Shown: positions 61,980 to 64,000 of the stretch, in pieces
How positions within the stretch are numbered: position 1 is the stretch's first letter
How the letters are laid out: the number at the start of each line of letters is the position of its first letter
Assembly: GCF_024807845.1 (NCBI RefSeq)
Contig: NZ_JANUEQ010000002.1
Location: forward strand, 186,001 to 250,000
Reading direction: 5' to 3'
Length of the DNA stretch: 64,000 bases
DNA from: Klebsiella sp. BIGb0407
GTDB taxonomy: Bacteria; Pseudomonadota; Gammaproteobacteria; Enterobacterales; Enterobacteriaceae
Program-made: the position numbers and the translations under genes
The notes under the pieces: model-generated
What the model saw: only the letters and a program-made list of their open reading frames with translations
What the model was told of the DNA's origin: nothing
Databases searched by the model: none

Positions 61980-63078
61980 CTATAGCCCAGCTTTCAAACT
62001 TGCTTCGATAAATTTGTCCAGATCGCCATCCAGTACCGCTTGCGTATTACGGGTTTCAACCCCGGTACGTAAGTCTTTGATACGAGAGTCATCTAATACA
62101 TAAGAGCGAATCTGACTACCCCAGCCAATATCAGACTTGTTCTCTTCCATCGCCTGTTTCTCAGCATTTTTCTTCTGCATTTCCAGCTCATACAGCTTAG
62201 CTTTCATCTGCTTCATTGCCTGATCTTTATTCTTATGTTGCGAGCGATCGTTCTGGCACTGGGTCACGGTTCCGGTTGGAATATGGGTAATACGTACAGC
62301 CGATTCGGTACGGTTAACGTGCTGACCACCGGCACCTGACGCACGATAAACGTCAATACGCAGATCGGCAGGATTGATCTCGATATCAATGTCATCATCC
62401 ACTTCCGGATAGACAAATGCCGAGCCGAATGAAGTATGACGCCTGCCGCCGGAATCAAACGGGCTCTTACGAACCAAACGATGTACGCCAGTTTCAGTAC
62501 GCAGCCAGCCGAAAGCATAATCGCCCTGAATACGAATAGTGACCGACTTAATACCGGCGACATCCCCTTCAGACTCTTCAATAATTTCCGTTTTAAAACC
62601 GCGAGACTCAGCCCAGCGCAGGTACATACGTTCCAGCATGCTGGCCCAGTCCTGTGCTTCTGTCCCGCCAGAACCTGCCTGGATATCAATATAGCAATCA
62701 GCACTATCGTACTCGCCTGAGAACATGCGGCGGAACTCCAGCTGAGCCAGTTTTGCATCAAGCTGATCCAGCTCAACGACGGCTTCATTGAAGGTCTCTT
62801 CGTCGTCGGCTTCAATCGCGAGCTCCAACAAGCCGGAAACATCGTCCAGACCTTGTGTCATCTGATCCAAGGTCTCAACGATAGCCTCGAGTGCAGAACG
62901 TTCTTTACCCAGCGCTTGTGCACGTTCGGGTTCGTTCCAGACATCAGGCTGTTCGAGTTCAGCGTTTACTTCTTCCAGACGTTCTTTCTTGGCATCATAG
63001 TCAAAGATACCCCCTGAGAACGTTACTACGCTCAGTGAGATCCTGGATGCGGTTTTTTACCGGGTTAATTTCAAACAT
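61980..63078 (-). CDS. prfB: Peptide chain release factor 2, expressed by programmed +1 frameshift
   Basis: Release factor 2 for UGA and UAA codons. The start is ATG 63078 ([16 protein letters not shown]). Frame 0 stops at UGA 63001-63003, codon 26, and the rest ([11 protein letters not shown]... to LKAGL at 61980) is in the +1 frame. Later blocks include the tripeptide anticodon region ([12 protein letters not shown]) and the GGQ motif in [17 protein letters not shown]. The total, about 365 residues, equals the E. coli protein. When RF2 is scarce the ribosome shifts at CUU UGA and makes more of it. lysS follows after 8 bp. Confidence 0.97.
63001..63015 (-). promoter_or_regulatory. prfB programmed frameshift signal
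   Basis: Minus strand reads AGGGGG TAT CTT TGA C: an internal Shine-Dalgarno (63010-63015), the slippery CTT (63004-63006) and the UGA (63001-63003), all at canonical spacing. Confidence 0.95.
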
Positions 63079-63121
63079 GCTTAAATTCTTATGTTGGTGT
63101 CAAAAGACAAAATGCGCTCAT

Positions 63122-63246
63122 TACCCAAAATAATTCGAGTTGCTTGTAGGCGCTGAGTAAATTTTGGCGATGAGCATAGATGAACTATGTGATTCGGCAA
63201 CATTTGCGAAAGCAACACCCAAGCAACTTGAAGTATGACGGGTATA
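63122..63246. repeat. 125-bp intergenic palindromic element, second copy
   Basis: It begins TACCCAAAATAATTCGAGT and ends CAACTTGAAGTATGACGGGTATA with the shared middle GGCGATGAGCATAGAT. Same length and orientation as 32390-32514. It lies between recJ and prfB. Confidence 0.8.
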
Positions 63247-63294
63247 AACCGGAAAGTTTACCGGAATTACCTCATATTTTGTAGTCTGTTGGTG

Positions 63295-64000
63295 TTAAAT
63301 CGGCCAGATATTGTCAATCAATAACTGTACGGTTCGATTGCCCCTGAAGACATTCACGTCAAGCTTATAAACCAGTTCAACTTCACGCACACTATTATCA
63401 GGCCAGAACGTAGGGTCAATATTAAAAGCAATGCCATCAAGCAGTGGCCCGCCCCCTAAAGGTTCAACCATCAATTTAAGATGGCGTTCACCGACCAGCC
63501 GCTGTTGTAATATCTTGAATTTGCCATCAAATAATGGTTCCGGGAACATCTGTCCCCAAGGGCCGGCATCTCTGAGCATATCCGCGACATCCAGGGTCAT
63601 CTCTTGCCCGCTTAAGGCACCATCAGACCAGATCTCACCTTCCAGCATTGAAGCATCCATGAGCTCATTGACCAAAGCTGCAAAACGGGTTCGGAACTCG
63701 TCAAAGCGCGACTCATCCAGTGATAACCCTGCAGCCATCGCATGACCACCAAATTTCAGCATTAGCCCCGGATAAAGTGTATCCAGCCGCTCCAGCACAT
63801 CACGCAGATGAAGCCCCTGAACAGAACGACCTGAACCTTTCAGCGTACCGTCACCAGCGGGAGCAAAAGCAATTACCGGGCGATGGAAACGTTCTTTAAT
63901 TCTCGAGGCCAGAATACCGACCACTCCCTGATGCCACTGCGGATGATAGATGGCCAGTCCGTAAGGTAACTCACTCTGACTACGCAACAACTCGTCACAC
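63295..64000 (-). CDS. recJ: Single-stranded-DNA exonuclease RecJ, C-terminal part
   Basis: The last 234 codons of recJ; the frame is open to the window edge (reads C-D-E-L-L-R before SQSELPYG). It contains the DHHA1 region (HQGVVGILASRIKERF, LKGSGRSVQGLHLRD, FGGHAMAAGLSL) and the C-terminal OB-like domain ending LQLLIDNIWPI-like (VQLLIDNIWPI). RecJ degrades single-stranded DNA 5' to 3' in recombination and mismatch repair. It precedes prfB in the same direction, as in E. coli. Confidence 0.95.
   Translation of the reverse strand, partial: CDELLRSQSELPYGLAIYHPQWHQGVVGILASRIKERFHRPVIAFAPAGDGTLKGSGRSVQGLHLRDVLERLDTLYPGLMLKFGGHAMAAGLSLDESRFDEFRTRFAALVNELMDASMLEGEIWSDGALSGQEMTLDVADMLRDAGPWGQMFPEPLFDGKFKILQQRLVGERHLKLMVEPLGGGPLLDGIAFNIDPTFWPDNSVREVELVYKLDVNVFRGNRTVQLLIDNIWPI

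Noticed and set aside
62264-62842. 192-codon frame overlapping prfB on the same strand
   Set aside because: Out-of-frame reading of prfB; the prfB product is certain.
1-64000. CRISPR arrays, tRNA or rRNA genes, insertion sequences, phage integrase or att sites
   Set aside because: I looked for regular spacer repeats, clover-leaf-like stretches, transposase motifs and integrases and saw none.

Overview
The window is chromosomal DNA of an enterobacterium (order Enterobacterales). The ygeR(actS)-lysS-prfB-recJ block at the right end is enterobacterial in order and sequence, and an ascF/ascG pair sits at the left end. The moderate, rather AT-rich composition and a recurring intergenic palindrome ending in CAACTTGAAG...TATGACGGGTATA fit Hafnia, Yersinia or a close relative better than Escherichia. 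I did not compute GC and cannot fix the genus.

Layout. 1-5.1 kb: the end of an asc beta-glucoside system, then an Ula-type PTS (IIA, IIB, IIC) with its own LacI-family regulator and three operators at 22-bp spacing. 5.6-17.3 kb: a four-gene chaperone-usher fimbrial operon followed by two RcsC-like sensor kinases and an RcsB-like response regulator, a private Rcs-type phosphorelay in AT-rich DNA. 17.4-20.9 kb: tehA, a FAD amine/amino-acid oxidoreductase and an M19 dipeptidase homologue. 21-24.8 kb: an operon of RpiR regulator, glucose-type PTS IICB and an adenylosuccinate-lyase-superfamily enzyme, for which I know no described pathway. 25.2-26.4 kb: a secreted chitin-active LPMO. 26.5-40.9 kb: a complete myo-inositol regulon (iolR, iolA, iolD, iolG, an ABC importer, a second Gfo/Idh dehydrogenase, iolC, iolE, iolB). 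41-42.5 kb: three small overlapping unknown genes and an Ail/OmpX-type porin-like protein. 42.7-51.8 kb: a D-amino-acid salvage cluster (RpiR, N-acyl-D-amino-acid deacylase, RidA, D-amino acid deaminase) into which a cellobiose-type PTS with a GH4 phospho-glycosidase and a double-HTH RpiR regulator is nested. 51.9-58.6 kb: two metal-uptake ABC transporters, one FecBCD-like and one FbpABC-like. 58.8-59.5 kb: a YafO-like toxin candidate and a very small partner. 59.6-64 kb: housekeeping genes.

Taken together this is a catabolic accessory region: four PTS systems, four RpiR and two LacI regulators in 50 kb, alongside surface structures (fimbria, LPMO, Ail-like protein) and iron uptake. The most promising undescribed systems are the PTS-lyase operon at 21-24.8 kb, the fimbria-linked Rcs-like phosphorelay, and the PTS/D-amino-acid cluster with its double-HTH regulator and its poly-G-containing regulator. 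Family names come from recognising motifs and remembered homologues; no database search was run.
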